In this document: positions 44,719 to 57,194 of the stretch, piece by piece
Position numbering within the stretch: the stretch's first letter is position 1
Layout of the letters: the number at the start of each line of letters is the position of its first letter
Assembly (NCBI GenBank): GCA_013368375.1
Contig: JAACJP010000003.1
Location: forward strand, 124,001-188,000
Source: Tricholomella constricta
Lineage: Eukaryota > Basidiomycota > Agaricomycetes > Agaricales > Lyophyllaceae
Length of the DNA stretch: 64,000 nucleotides
Direction of reading: 5' to 3'
Notes under the pieces: model-generated
Databases searched by the model: none
Seen by the model: the letters and a program-made list of their open reading frames with translations, nothing else
What the model was told of the DNA's origin: nothing
Position numbers and translations under genes: made by a program

Positions 44719-47331
44719 GATGAGTCGTGAGTTTCGTAGATGAAGGTCGTGAACAAGAAGAAAAAATCGAGGAAAGGTCCAATGTTGAACGTGGTCGTGA
44801 TCAACCTTCGTCCATGCGGAGAACTCCGTAACGACTCTTCCTCAACCATTTTGTTCACGTTGACAGGATCGTGCCACCCTTCGCGTGTTGCGCTCGATGT
44901 GGCTCTGGCCTTGAGGACGACAGCGTGACGTGAATTTTGATTACCCCGGAGGATTATTAGTACTTGAAGTGTCAGATGCAGAAGGGTTGAGGGTTCGAGG
45001 TAATGAGGCCTTCATATTCCATTGGACGATTGACACTGATAATCTCTGATCATAGAACGTGTCTAGAGTGACTGCAGCCCAAGGGACGTCCTTCACATCT
45101 AGCACTCCGCTGCCTTGCGGCCTCAAAATAAAAATAAAGGTAACACATGCACTGAATGCAGGGCGACCTACAACCGAATCAGTGTGCGCAAATCTATGAC
45201 TCCATGCTGTTCACTGTAACTAGATTATTTCCTACCTTCCTCTACAAAACAAACGACCTGGACGCCTTTTGCCTGATATCGAACCTAGAGCCTCAAGGTG
45301 TGGCTACTGTAAAACACGTTATCTACGGTTTCACGCTCCGAGCCGCGGTATAGCAGGCTGCAGAATGTGTGTCTACTTCAGCCTTGGAATTTACCAGTCT
45401 TGGCCCCATGATTCGTCGTCGATGTTTGGAATCTTCCGTTTGGCCACTCTGATTTCCGTCCTCGAAAGCGCTTCAAGAGATCACACAATGCCTTTACTCG
45501 TTCGACCTGCTTTCGAAGTACGGGCTTATCCATTATTGTCTTCACCCCGCTTCATTCTGGCTCACGCGGAAAGGTATGTCGAAAACAACATTGACTGTGC
45601 CTTGTAAATCAAGCTAGCAGATAGACCGATCCGTTCGCCGAACTTCTTTCCTCTCGTTTGGTTCTCTATTGGTCTACGGTCAATTCTGGGCCTAATGGCA
45701 GCCCATTAATGGTGGAGCTTTGTCGAGCTTTTCCCCTATGTCCATTCAAACTGTCGTTTGACGCGTGCACGAGGGCTCCCTCGATCTCACAAAGCCCCGC
45801 CTTTCTATTTCCACCGTCGATGCGCGCCTCAACTGCATTTCGAATTCGCCGCCCCTTGATCATGATCGTCCTCGATCGTTTCTTCTCCGACGAACGAGGC
45901 GGTAAATCGCGGTAAACCAGCTCCGCAATTTCATCCACCCGACACTTTTGCCGCGACCAAGACGAATCAAGAGCAAACTCATCGACAAGTGGTTCACTCA
46001 CATGCAATTATCGTGTCCTGTCCCATGCATATGTGTGGTACTAAATCGCTTCCGCCGCACCTTGAGTGAATCCAATGCAATTTCAAAACACGAAAACAAA
46101 AAAAATTCAGGCCCCCACAGTGGAAACTGGGGTGCGACAGCGCGTCTCCTATCCGACAACTGCGATCTCGGCGCGCTCTCCCGGCCTTTTTGCTTCCTTT
46201 GACAGAGTCCCCGATCCACCGATACGGTTTGTTTTGCGTCCGCTGCGTTGCCGCCTTTTGATTCCGTCCCGATTGGTTCGGCCTAGTATCGACAACGCAC
46301 CGGGCCGACTCCATCCATACCTGCGATTTGTAAATCTATAATGTTTTGCGCATGCCCGGCTACACCACCTACTCAATGAAAAACCAGATGCCTTTATCAC
46401 CCGACCTATCATTTAAAAAGAGCAGTTGAGCAAGTTCACAAATTTAACCAAGTGCCAGAGCATTTCAGAATTCAGCTTTCTCTTTAGCTGCTGCGTTCTG
46501 ATCAGCCAATGGGAGTCCTTGGGTCCACAAGTGCTCTAATGATGATGCTCACGCGCACAACAGACTGGGATAAATTAATTGCAGACGTCGGCGCTCCAAC
46601 CGGATTGGCTCTAGGGCAAGAGGCGAGCGCGCCCATTGGCTCCACGATGCCTGCCTGTCTGATAAGACACCGGGGGACATGTACTGGTAGTAGTACACCG
46701 ACACCGCCTTCGGCGAATTAGCTGACCCCCCTCCCTAAATAGTAAATTCAAATAGCGCCCACCTGATCATGATGTGCCCTCGCAACGCCAATCGGGGAAG
46801 GCGCCGTTGACTCGATCGCAAGATGCCCGATCCACCACCCAGTCGTGCTCAGCGCTCAGCGCTCAGGGACGGTATCTCGATGGGGGTGGAAGACGCTCCC
46901 GCGACGCTTTGCATACCACCACCTACTTGCGCTATTTGGCACTCTGATGGGGAGACCTTTTATTCTCGTAGCGACCCTGATTGTGGCAGATGGCGATTCC
47001 CGTACCAGCAAGTATTCCACCCTCGAGAGGTCGACAATACTTGTGGGTGACAGCGTCCCATCGCGCTGTATCCCGTATCCCCCTGATCCAAGTTTACGGG
47101 TAATTGCTCATCTTCATCTCCCTGTTGTAATTTGGGCGGAAAATACGTCTGTAGCAGTAGTAAGGCGGCTATACACCTTTGTGAGTTTCTCTAAACAGCC
47201 GTAGGCCTCCCGTGGCTATAGATACTAAAGGAGTTCGGAACGAGCGGCATTGAATCCCGGTATTATTAGTGTTCAGATTGAACCTCAAGTCACCTAAGGC
47301 CCTACTATTCGTCAGTTCCTGTAGTATTAGT

Positions 47332-47333
<2 letters not shown>

Positions 47334-47357
<24 letters not shown>
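47334..47357. repeat. AGC trinucleotide microsatellite
   Basis: Eight AGC units, followed by AGTAGT, in non-coding sequence. Confidence 0.85.
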
Positions 47358-47362
<5 letters not shown>

Positions 47363-47407
47363 ATAGCAAGGGTTGCACTACTGCTTCTCCTCAAGTAGTA
47401 CAACTTA

Positions 47408-47434
47408 CGACGCGACGTCAAGTTTGTCGCGTCG
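47408..47434. repeat. Perfect inverted repeat, 9-bp arms
   Basis: CGACGCGAC and GTCGCGTCG flank a 9-nt loop (GTCAAGTTT). Each arm holds an ACGCGA/TCGCGT word; the left junction forms GACGTC. Confidence 0.8.
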
Positions 47435-48312
47435 ATATCATGTGACTTACGCGTGGGAGAAGTGCGCCACTCTCACGTCCGATAATTCCGGGTCCTTCCC
47501 TTCCAATGCCGCCTTTCATACATTACCTTCCTCCCAAAATCACAAGAATTCTCATTGCTACTACTTCGTGCTTTTTCTTCGTCTTCTCTTCACTTTTTTC
47601 ACGAGGTGACGAGGTATATTGTACTAAGTTACTTACGTAACCTGCCATTCTTCACGGCGAGGCTTGGCGTTGCATCCACTTCGATTTCCAGCTGACTATC
47701 AATGATACTTAGCGATTCGATACATCGAATATTCTAACTACTCTCTCGTATTCGCGAATGCACGCGCTGTCCACAAATCGCGTGAAGATCCCAAAGTCCC
47801 GGATGCATTGTTTTCTTTGGCGGGACAGTGAATCATGCTTCCAACGCAATTAGCTCTGCGCCTCACCGCATACGATCGAAAGCCATACTTCTCAGAAAAA
47901 TGTAATCTAGGCTTCAAACACTCAGTTGAAGAGGTTCTCCGAAGCGAAAATTGTGGGTCCATGTACCTGCCCAATGTCGAGTTGACGTGTTCACCACTTT
48001 TTGGAAAATTCCGTCATTATGGTAACTCTCTTCAACGCAATGCTAATTTCCCTGGTCACGGTCAGTTCGCTACTACCCATCGCCTCATTATAATCATTAC
48101 TATTTTGTGGCATTCTCATCACAGTATATTCGTTACTAGGTTTCTTTCTTCCCTCTCCCCATCACGAGCATCGATCGCATCAACCGTCAAGATGCCAAGA
48201 TGTCACAGCATCATATCCAGTATCGGTTCCGGGGCATGAGTGGTGCAGAAATACACCTACCTCTATGTTCGCGGTTCAGCTGATCTCCGAATTCCTGTCA
48301 GGATGTCCGACT

Positions 48313-48319
48313 TATAAAA
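48313..48319 (+). promoter_or_regulatory. TATA box for the DUF6534-like gene
   Basis: TATAAAA lies 52-58 bp upstream of ATG 48371, a typical distance. Confidence 0.6.
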
Positions 48320-48370
48320 TAAGCCGCACCCCCACCCTTTCGTCACAATCCTTCCTAGCATCTCCTAATT

Positions 48371-50512
48371 ATGGATTCGTCACCCATACATCTTGACGAG
48401 AAACTTGGAGCAGCGTTTTTGGGGAACGTCATCGCCAGTATGTACGTACGTTGTTCTATCTATACTCTGACTGATTTTCTTTTTGGATGACACTGACGTG
48501 TGAGTCGCCTCATGGTCTAGCTTGTACGGATGTACTTGCATACAAGCGTTGAGTTTCTTCAGAGAAGGCAAAGATGCATTTCCTCTTAGAGGCCTGGTGC
48601 GTCTCATTCAATAATTCGAAAGGTACTGGGAGCTGACCATGATGCCGCCGACAGATCCTTTTTTTATGGTACCAACGAAAGTCTTCCCGCATTCTTTCGA
48701 AATAGAACGTTTCTCCTCTAGGTCGCTCGACACACTACATGTTGCGCTGATAACACATGCGTTATACTACTATGTTATCTCAAATTATGGCAATGCCTCT
48801 GCTATTGACTCGGCTGTCTGGTGCGTTGCCTTAAACTATAAAGCTACAATCTTCATTGCACGAATTGATAAGGTTCTTTGACAGGTCTTTAATTGTGTGT
48901 ATCATTTCATATGTCGATCCGAAGTGTTGCATCTGAAATTTATTTCAGGCGCAAGTGTTTCTAACTGTACGTGAGACTAGTACAGTCTGCCTCTGATCCC
49001 CTCATCTAATCGTACTGCAGTGCACCATCGAGGTGATCATTCGAGGGTTGGTGACTTCATCTTCAATAGATATTTGTACTAACAGGATAGCCCAGATTCT
49101 TCGCCCGTCGTGTGTGGCTAAGTGCGTGCGTATCTAGAACCTGTCTGGATTTTCTGACATCAAGACAGTGACGAATTGCAACAATTACTTTCTTGTGTGT
49201 ATCGTAAGTTCTAATCATTAGACCAAAATTTGCCGTTGCTCGCTGACGGAAGCATTGTACCCTAAGACGCTGCCAAGTTTACTTTCCTTTGGTGAGCTTG
49301 GCTACAGTGTTGCGACTCTAGAACAGAACTAAATGAGCTATCCTTCTAGCAACAGGATTTGGTGAGATCCCATTGTCGCTATGCTCGTACACTTGATCCT
49401 GATAAAAGTGACGTCTCCCTACAGGCGCAGCTGGCCGCGCGTGAGCCTTTCATCGTTCCTTGGCAATGTATCTTGCTCACCCTGACTCCCTAGATTTGGC
49501 ATAAGGAACTTTGAATCTTTCAGGAGTGTATCGGTGGGTTCTCAATCGGTCTCCGGTTGGTTCTTGCTAAACCAATTGTCTGCAGTATCTCTTCTACCTG
49601 TCTCTAGCGGCAGGAGTCGTTAGCGACGTCCTTATCGCGGGTCAGCTTTGTCTTTATCTGCTGCGAAGCCGCACGGGCGTGAAAAAGTAAGGTTATTGAC
49701 ATGCGTCTGGTCCATCTAATCAGCATGTCCTCGATTAGCACTGATTCAACGCTGAACGTACTCATGCTGTACACTATCAACACAAGTGAGTGAACACGCT
49801 ACTCACAGATTCAATGGTGCTTACGTGCATAAAAAGCTCTTCTCACCACGTACTCAAAGCACTTCTTCATGTCATGGTCATCAAAGCTCACTCACCACGT
49901 CTACAGAATATGCTCCATTGCCTGTCTAATAACATTCGCCATTTGGCCTCAAGACTTCATCTATATCGCCATCTATTTCTCCATGAGTGAACGTGCGTTT
50001 AAATCCTTCAAAATGACGACGCTTTAGCTCTTGACTCATATACCTACCAGTCTATCTCAACAGCTTGCTCGCCACACTCAACAACAGAACCGCTCTCTCC
50101 GAGAAGTTTACCGGAGTGACAGTGACTGACCTTACGACCGCCGCCACCCACCGCCCGGGTCCGGAGTCCGCGCACAGCGGACAACAGACAGCTCAGCATG
50201 GATCACAAACATCCCTCAGCGCCACTGTCGGAACCACCACGCTTGATGCAGATTCAGAGGATCACCATGGTCTACCCATATGGTATCTCCATCACAAAGT
50301 CTCGCTTGATAGTACGTCGTATTGTCGGTGAAGTGGAGCAAGGAGATACTAGACTGACATAATATGGTTCAGCTATTGCCACCAAGTGCGACAAGGAAAA
50401 CGAAAAGACGGCCATGGCTGAGCGGCAGGAGCGTTTTTCCATTCCGAATTTCTTTTCTCGAACAGGCTTGAAGCTTCATCGGTTGATGTGGTTCAAGCGA
50501 AGGGATCCGTAG
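48371..50512 (+). CDS. Seven-TM agaricomycete membrane protein (DUF6534-like)
   Basis: Start ATG 48371: MDSSPIHLDEKLGAAFLGNVIAS, then, spliced, LYGCTCIQALSFFREGKDAF, SLDTLHVALITHALYYYVISNYGNASA, RFFARRVWLLS, YLFYLSLAAGVVSDVLIAGQLCLYLLRSRTGVKK, TDSTLNVLMLYTINT, LITFAIWPQDFIYIAIYFSMS, YLNSLLATLNNRTALSE and a soluble tail ending FSRTGLKLHRLMWFKRRDP at TAG 50510-50512. LD..LG..F.G....LYG.TC.Q...F at the start and VNSLLATLN-type YLNSLLATLN near the end define a large agaricomycete family of unknown function, predicted to have seven helices. Nine or more exons, many under 100 bp, make exact joins uncertain. It could be a receptor or sensor; this is speculation from topology. Confidence 0.82.
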
Positions 50513-50894
50513 AGTGGATCATCAGGGAGGATGAGGATCGTTGCATATTCAGGCTGGGGATATTGGACATTTTACAAAATGGTATCTAGCGTTTAATTTG
50601 TTGCGACGGAAACATTCTCCTGTAACCTGTTGTATTAACCGAATAATTGCACATATGGAAGTATACATGAACCCAAGGCTCGCTGGAACCTACTACGCTG
50701 CTTCCAATAGTTTGATTTCGCTGCACAGCATAGTCTAAACCCACGGTGGACACCAACACGTAAATCCGGGCTCCTTCTCATCTTCTCAGAGAGGAGTTGA
50801 ACCACTTCCTATAACTATATATATCAACATGAACGCGCATCTGAGCACGGTGCAACTCCAACTCCCAGCTCCCCAATCCTCCCTCTCGTGAGCG

Positions 50895-53223
50895 ATGGTA
50901 GTGGTCGATTACACCCAATGCCGCGCGGTCCTCACCCGTTATAGTCTCAGACGATCCAAGTCGCACGCCAAAGGCAGGCGGGAGCGGGAGTCCAAGTACT
51001 ACACGGGGACGCTGGAGACGTTCATGTCTCTCGGTCTGGGGTCCGGCGCGGATGGGGCGACGATATCGCGGGTTCCCTGTGCTAACCAAATCCCGCAAGG
51101 ACTTGGTCTACTGCCAAAGCCCTGCGCTCATACTGGCGTTCTCGCCTGTTCCAAGGTAAGGCTTAGACTCGACCGACATGCGTTCTTCCAAGCTAAAATG
51201 CCTACCTTCCTTTTACGGTGTTGTCATATGCTAGTGTATGCTAGTCAAGGTACGTTTTGAATCGATCAAGCCAGGGTAGCACAGCATCATTGACTTAGCG
51301 TCCTTCGCATTAGTACTGCTCTGCACAATGTCAGAGGCAACATTGGTCCAAGCATCGATCGGATTGCGAGCACCCTCTGCTCGACGAAAGCTGGAGGCCA
51401 GGCTGGATTCGAGAGGACCGCGAGCCTCGATTCAGCGTTGTCAACAATCAGACCGGGGGTGTAAGCCACCACCACCTCGTTCGAAACCAGATCCCAGCTT
51501 CAGATTGTTTACGCCTTTCTCACAACGAGAGCGAGAAAGACTCCGTCAATCGTAATTTCAAACTGTGCTTCGCCGGTGCGAGTTCCCGTTACTTGTGTGT
51601 TCCCGCATCTACTGTACTGACAAGGTGTGGTTCAGCGTCAGGGGATATCCGCAATCTCATCAAGACAGTCAACGGGTTACCAAAAGGCTATCGCGGAAAG
51701 TGCGATATCCTATTGAACGATAACGACGCCATCATAGTCAATCAGAACCTCGTGATCTTGTACGCACTCCTGAGTGCAGGCCCGTCGATAGAGGAGTCTG
51801 CAGAGCTGGTGGTGCATCTGATGTACTCCGCCGCACTGACTCCAGCCAGCGCTGCGTACCTGCGAGGCTGCATCCGCATCGTGTACGGAGACGGCGCCAG
51901 CGACGGCGGAAATATGTCGTTCCGAAGTGCCCTGAAGACTCGGGGTGGGGGGAAGATCTTCTCAATGCAGAGCACTATGGCCTTGAGGCGACCAATGGAG
52001 ATGTTCCTCTCGCGATACGACCTACGAAAGGGCCTACAGAGCATGAGGAACGTTTTGTCGGATGTATTACGCGAAGACGACAAGGATCGATACCTCGCGA
52101 GCTTAAAACCGATCCATCGCGTCGCTCTCGCGCGATATAGCCAGTCTGGAATCCTCGCTCCATTTTCGCTGGATACCCGTAGCTTCAATCAGCCCAACAG
52201 GTAAGAGGGCCGTTTCCTCGTCTTCGCGGTGCTGACGGAATCCAGACTCATGTATACTGCGAACGGAGACTGGTTGGGCCACTCAAGCGCGAACCCCCTC
52301 CGTGGATGGATTGTCTCCGACGTCCTGGCATCGGGGAAGAAACATGAAGTAGACTCAGCGGACATCATCGGGTGCCTCTTCTTCCATGTCAAGAGGGAGC
52401 TCATGGAATTTGCACGTCGCATGAAGGAATTTCACGTCGATATTCACCTTACACAGTTCGACCCGCAGGTGTTGTCGAAGGGAATATCCATTGGGGCTCT
52501 CCCTGCATTCACAGAAGCGTGCTTTGACCGCATAGAGGCCGCTGACCTTCCAGACCGCAGTGATATCGGCGAGTCACTCGCCAATTGGGCTCCATTGCTG
52601 AACCGAGCCAATGCACGTTCGTGCATCTTGATGCATTCTAGAAGCTGGCATCGAGGTCGGCCGGCCGCGACTGCGCAATCAAATCCGCGAACTGTCGAGA
52701 TGTTGGTGGAGCGATGCAGGAATGCCCCCGCTCTGGTAAGCGAGAGGTATTACGAGGCGCAATTCGACTGGATGAATGGTAACAATTATACAGGAGTCGC
52801 GACTCCGCGGCGTGCTTGCACAGGGTGCCAAATCCCCCGCTGTGATACGCCTACTCGAATCGCTCGACGCATTCGTCGATCACGAGGATGCCTTTCAGGA
52901 GTACCTGCGTGTCCAACGGGCCGAGGTGGCTGCAAATGACCTCGGGCTTCGAATTCGCAGGTGCAATCGCGTGTATCCGAAGGTCAGTTTGTTTCGCGCC
53001 ATGACGTCCGCGTATTTGATTTTGGCTCTATTTTAGAGATTCGGTGTGTCGCTCGACGCGCCTCAACAGAAGTTGCCGAATCTCTCGCGAGAGGAATTCT
53101 ACAACCTTTGTGAGTATTTGCACAAGGCTTGAATGGAGATGATATGTACTGACTTGGATGGCAGTCACTATTGGCGGGGTAGATTTGCTGACGCGATTCA
53201 TTGAGTTTGAGGTGGAGCTGTAG
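50895..53223 (+). CDS. MYND zinc-finger protein with DUF4470 (copy A)
   Basis: From ATG 50895 (alternative ATG 51024, MSLGLGSGADG, which aligns better with copy B). Exon 1 ends at 51155 with VPCANQ..KPCAHTGVLACSK. A 15-nt microexon (51235-51249) gives CMLVK, and the exon starting at 51314 gives YCSAQCQRQHWSKHRSDC. Together these form a MYND finger. The DUF4470-like region follows: ASGDIRNLIKTVNGLPKGYRGKCDILLNDNDAIIVNQNLVIL. A long C-terminal region has RYSQSGILAPFSLDTRSFNQPNR, GWIVSDVLASGK, ADIIGCLFFHVKREL and LPNLSREEFYNL|FTIGGVDLLTRFIEFEVEL, with the stop at 53223. The family is expanded in agaricomycetes; its function is unknown, and MYND fingers usually bind proline-rich peptides. The closest relative here is copy B at 57.2-59.4 kb on the other strand. 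Confidence 0.87.
51235..51249 (+). other. 15-nt microexon of MYND copy A
   Basis: TGTATGCTAGTCAAG is preceded by ATGCTAG and followed by GTACGT. It encodes CMLVK. The Cys completes the CSKC pair of the MYND finger; without it the CxxC spacing is lost. Confidence 0.75.
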
Positions 53224-53398
53224 TGGCGTAAACTGACTTTACTTATATGGCCGAACACCGAACTTGTACGAAGACTGTGGCCATGACAATACACCGAGCG
53301 GCGTTACAGCGCTTGGCGTTCAATATAACTCTCTTTGACGGATGCCCACTTCTGAACATACACGCCGTGAGCGAACTGTGATTTGTCGAGTTGAAAAA

Positions 53399-54085
53399 TC
53401 AATTCGATTTTGGACGAGAAGCTGGATGGCAACTTGTGTAGCCCCGGCGGTGGTATAGTAAGGGTAACGTCCGTGGGTCATCTTCATCCGCATCCTTCTG
53501 GTCCAATGTCTCCACACGCAACACTCGAGCAATAAAAAGCTCGGAAACCAACCCGCTTTCCGGTTCTACCGCCTGCCGCTCGTTGCACCCTCCCCCCAAG
53601 TAATCCAAATCGTGCAGCGGTATGGGATTCGACACCAACTTGCAGGACAATGAGCCAAGAGTTCCCTCCAGTATTGGATGTCCCTCGTCGCTGAGAGAAT
53701 ACGAAACGGACGAGAATGGTTCCGGATAGAGGTCTGCTCTGGAGAACTTGACGGCAGCCGCTTCCTGCTCTGCCGAGAGCAGATTAACAACCATATGTGA
53801 TGGGTGGTCTGGCTGTGCGACTTTGAGAATGTCGGCCATGCGAGAGGGAATACGGAGAGCAAATGATATGATGGGGTATGGGTGCATCGCAATCGACGCG
53901 AACGAAGATAAAGTCGCGCCGTGGTATGGGTGTGGTGTGGATTTGGACGGCATTTTCGCGGTCACTACCGCCACGGGTTGGGCAGTGTGGCGCAATAGCT
54001 CCCTTAGTCGATCCTGGGTATGTTTTCCATGGCGAATATCTGTTGTAAAACCGCGCAGGAATTTGGTCGTCGCGGTTCTTGACAT
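53399..54085 (-). CDS. Flavin reductase-like (FMN-binding split-barrel) protein
   Basis: A single exon of 228 residues from ATG 54085 (MSRTATTKFLRGFTTDIRHGKHTQDRLRELL) to the stop at 53399. The body has LRHTAQPVAVVTAKM, YHGATLSSFASIAMHPYPIISFALRIPSRM (the T.SSF.S.A..P..I.F....S loop of the family, which contacts FMN phosphate), HMVVNLLSAEQEAAAVKFSR, LEGTLGSLSCKLV and SELFIARVLRVE. The N-terminal 20 residues are basic and hydroxylated, compatible with mitochondrial import. Family members reduce flavin with NAD(P)H or bind flavin in oxidoreductases. It lies between MYND copy A and the MFS gene, 376 bp from the latter's start and divergent from it. Confidence 0.88.
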   Translation of the reverse strand: MSRTATTKFLRGFTTDIRHGKHTQDRLRELLRHTAQPVAVVTAKMPSKSTPHPYHGATLSSFASIAMHPYPIISFALRIPSRMADILKVAQPDHPSHMVVNLLSAEQEAAAVKFSRADLYPEPFSSVSYSLSDEGHPILEGTLGSLSCKLVSNPIPLHDLDYLGGGCNERQAVEPESGLVSELFIARVLRVETLDQKDADEDDPRTLPLLYHRRGYTSCHPASRPKSN

Positions 54086-54461
54086 GCCGGTATTTGCTTA
54101 TGTTATGCGGTGTTACTTATCGCAATTCTGGACAAACAATATGCCGGATCCAGCGTTTTCTTTCTCCCGCGGCATGACCATGATGGCCACGTCGGATCAC
54201 CGTAAAAGGTGAATAGTCTGCTGTTTGTTTTCATAAGTCAACCTGGCGTCGTTTCATCGTATCCCGATAGCGTTCCGAGGCAGTTTAGCATATTGCTTGA
54301 AGATATTCAGGACTCAAATTCCCAAGAAGGGGTACTAGCTCCAACGTCGCCGTGGGCTCTCACACCATTGACAGTGATTTCAGTCACGAGTTCGCGGAAC
54401 CAACAGATAATGACCTGCGCAAGTATTGATTATCCGCAAGGAGAGGACATCTCGGTAAAGG
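54086..54461. other. Divergent promoter region, flavin reductase and MFS genes
   Basis: 376 bp between the two divergent starts. A short plus-strand frame (54209-54499) overlaps the MFS start out of frame and has no motif. Confidence 0.45.
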
Positions 54462-57006
54462 ATGTCCGATCCGAAGCCCGTACCTGGCATGGTTTATAAT
54501 AATCCCTGTTGGAGGCACTTTCGCACTCGTACCCAAGACTTCCGGTCATCGAGGTACATGTCGCCTTTCGAAACTGGCGAGAGGTCGGCCGCAACGACCA
54601 TGTCTGCCGAGGGGGTTGTCGTGAAGCCTCTGACGGACATCCACGAGCCCATTGATCGAAGACTCAGCCATTCCTCACGGCCAGACGAGGAGGAGTTAGA
54701 CCTAAGCCTACGACGGCAGCTGAGCGGCCTGTTCCACCCAAAAGACTCGGAGCGTGAACAAGAAAAGGTCACTTTCGATTCCAGCGAACCTTTCTATGTG
54801 TGTGCTTTATTTTGAGATATATACCTCTATGTTGACTCGGACCCTGGAAGATTGACTTTGAGGAAGGCGACGAGCGGAATCCGATCAATTTCAGTCTTCG
54901 CAAGAAATGGACGATCACTCTTATGGCATGCATGTGTACAGTCTTTTCTTGTACGTTTCCAAGAGCACTTCATTGTATGAATTTGAAGGTTCTCACCTAG
55001 CCTCAAGCATCCGTCGCGCCTGCATATAACATGGGAATTCCTTCCATGACGCGGGACCTGAATTGCACGACATTCCAGGCCAATATTGGTCTGAGCGTGT
55101 ACGCTCTAGGATTTGGGATTGTGCCTCTTGTCACTGCGTCTTTCAGTGAGGAGTTCGGAAGAAAACCACTATACATAGGCTCGTGTCTGGGATTTTTTCT
55201 CATGTATATCATGGTGGCTTTGTACGTTGCCTGTTCTACTGAGGACTCTCGAAGCTAACGTTGACTTCAAGATCTAAAAACATTCAGACCGTCATTGTTG
55301 CACGTTTTCTGCAGGGCGTATTCGGATCAACAGGTGCTACTATGGTCGGAGGGACCATAGCCGATATTTGGGGTGCTCGCGAGTAGGTCCTTCTTCTGAT
55401 TTGTTGCAAGGATCTTACCAATTTTCTTCTAGCCGAGGCTTGCCGATGTCGATTTTCGCAGTGGCGGCCATTGGCGGCACCGGCCTCGGACCAGTTGTCG
55501 CTGGCTGGGTCGAGATGAACCCACGTTTAGAATGGCGCTGGATACAGTGGATACAGATGATGTATGTACTTTACACCGAACGGGTATTTAGATCATTTGA
55601 CTGAAGTGCATTTGGCAGAATATTTGGAGCTTTCAGCACTATGATACCAGTTGTAATGACAGAAACACGCACGGCGATTCTCCTGACACGAATTGCAAAA
55701 AAGGTTCGAAAGGACACAGGGGATCCTAGATACCGCGCTCGGATAGAGGACGAGCGCGCGAGCCTTAAAAACTTAATTTTCATATCCTGTACTCGACCAA
55801 TCCGTGAGTCTTTTGTGCATATTCTTCACCGCTTTTACATAATGTACTCACGCATCATCGCCTCAGTTTTAATGTTCACGGAGCCGATCGTTCTAAGTTT
55901 CAGTGTAGGTCATAACAATATCTTTATTCAAAGTTGAAACCTTACCAACGTAGTTATGGGTCGGCTTTGCTTGGGGCGTCCTGTATTGCTTGATCACGTA
56001 AAAGCCATTTCCTTGACATGAATGAAGATCGTACTAATGGACTATCAATTCACCAACAGCTCTATCTCTGGCGTTTTTAGAAACTTACATGGGTTTAACA
56101 ACGGCGAAATAGGCACTACATTTATCACAATGACGTGCGTCCTTCCGAGCCATCGCAATGATACATACGTTCAAATTGATCCTTCTATTCCTTGTAGCAT
56201 CGGCTCGCTTATCGGTTTCGCTGCAAACATGTACCAAGAAGTACTCTATCAGTAAGTGTCGAAGTATTCACTTCACGCACAAGCTAGTGCCCACAGAGTG
56301 AACGCAGAAAGTCTGTCGCAAAGCGCGGACCCGAGGCTCGACTCCACATGGCTTGCTTCGCCTCAGTTCTCTTTCCAATTGGTATGTTCATCTTTGGATG
56401 GTCGTCATTCTCGCACGTCCATTGGATCGTTCAAGCGATCGGAGTAATTGTGCGTCTCTCCTCCTTATTTGCCTCGTCACATATCGTTTGTTAACCTTGA
56501 ACCGGTTCATCGTAGGTATTTATATGGGCGGCCTTCATCATATACCTCGCTGTCTTCTCATACCTCGCCGATTGGTCAGTGACGCCATCATCTGCAATTC
56601 GTCTTCCGGTGAAATAACTGATGTGTCTGATAGTTATGGCCCTTTCGCCTCTTCTGCTCTCGCGGGGCAAAGTCTAGCTCGTAAATCCTCTTCTCTGCCT
56701 TCTTCCTTGAGTTCCTCCCAGTCTCAATACGACCTTTTTCTAGGAAACCTGATGGCCACCGCTTTCCCTCTCTTCACGGAACAGATGTTCCGAACCCTTG
56801 ATTATAAATGGGCCAACACCCTTTTTGGATGCATCGCTGTCCTGATGATACCCATTCCGTTTGTACGTCCGTCCAACTGGATATTTTCGAAGGTCATGTT
56901 GTAACGCTATACTATGGCGATGCAGGTGCTATTCTTCTATGGACCGTCCGTGCGTAGGCGTAGTAAGTTCTCGAGGATGGTCATGGAGGCCCAAGGCGAG
57001 AAATGA
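54462..57006 (+). CDS. MFS transporter, DHA1 family (polyamine/drug antiporter-like)
   Basis: Start ATG 54462: a soluble N-terminal region (MSDPKPVPGMVYNNPCWRH..LSGLFHPKDSEREQ) leads into FEEGDERNPINFSLRKKW, the usual segment before TM1. Then come ASVAPAYNMGIPSMTRDLNCT, IGLSVYALGFGIVPLVTASFSEEFGRKPLYI (motif A, EEFGRKP), VARFLQGVFGSTGATMVGGTIADIWGARE, RGLPMSIFAVAAIGGTGLGPVVAGWVE, RWIQWIQMM, LFTEPIVLSFS, YCLIT.., IGSLIGFAANMYQE and FIFGWSSFSHVHWIVQAIGVI. The end is YGPFASSALAGQSLARNLMATAFPLFTEQMF, ANTLFGCIAVLMIPIPFVLFFYGPSVRRRSKF and EAQGEK at TGA 57004-57006. It has a dozen or more short exons. Motif order fits the 12-TM TPO1/FLR1 group of proton antiporters exporting polyamines or drugs; the substrate is unknown. 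Confidence 0.88.
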
Positions 57007-57194
57007 TCATGAACGAGGAATAAACAACTACTACTACACGAGCTCACTAATCTTTGTAAATGATTCGCCCTAGACATATCACACACGAGCTTCAACGGTA
57101 TCTTTGGGCTATAATTTACTTCTGCTGCAACAAGAAAGCGACGATTGATGTCGGGGAATAAGAACAAAGGACAAAGAACAAAGAGCACATCTAT

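Larger units (their letters stand above)
44719..48370. other. 3.6-kb interval with no convincing gene
   Basis: The best candidate is a minus-strand frame at 45666-46007 (MHVSEPLVDEFALDSSWSR...), 113 residues, charged and without introns or homology that I recognise. The plus-strand frames at 46823-47204 and 47835-48239 look random. Contents otherwise: an AGC microsatellite (47334-47357) and a perfect 9-bp inverted repeat (47408-47434). Promoter elements for the DUF6534-like gene lie at the right end. Confidence 0.5.

Noticed and set aside
45666..46007. Minus-strand 113-residue frame with charged composition
   Set aside because: It is not excluded, but it has no recognised family, no exon context and overlapping frames on the other strand. 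It is noted under the intergenic entry and not called as a gene.
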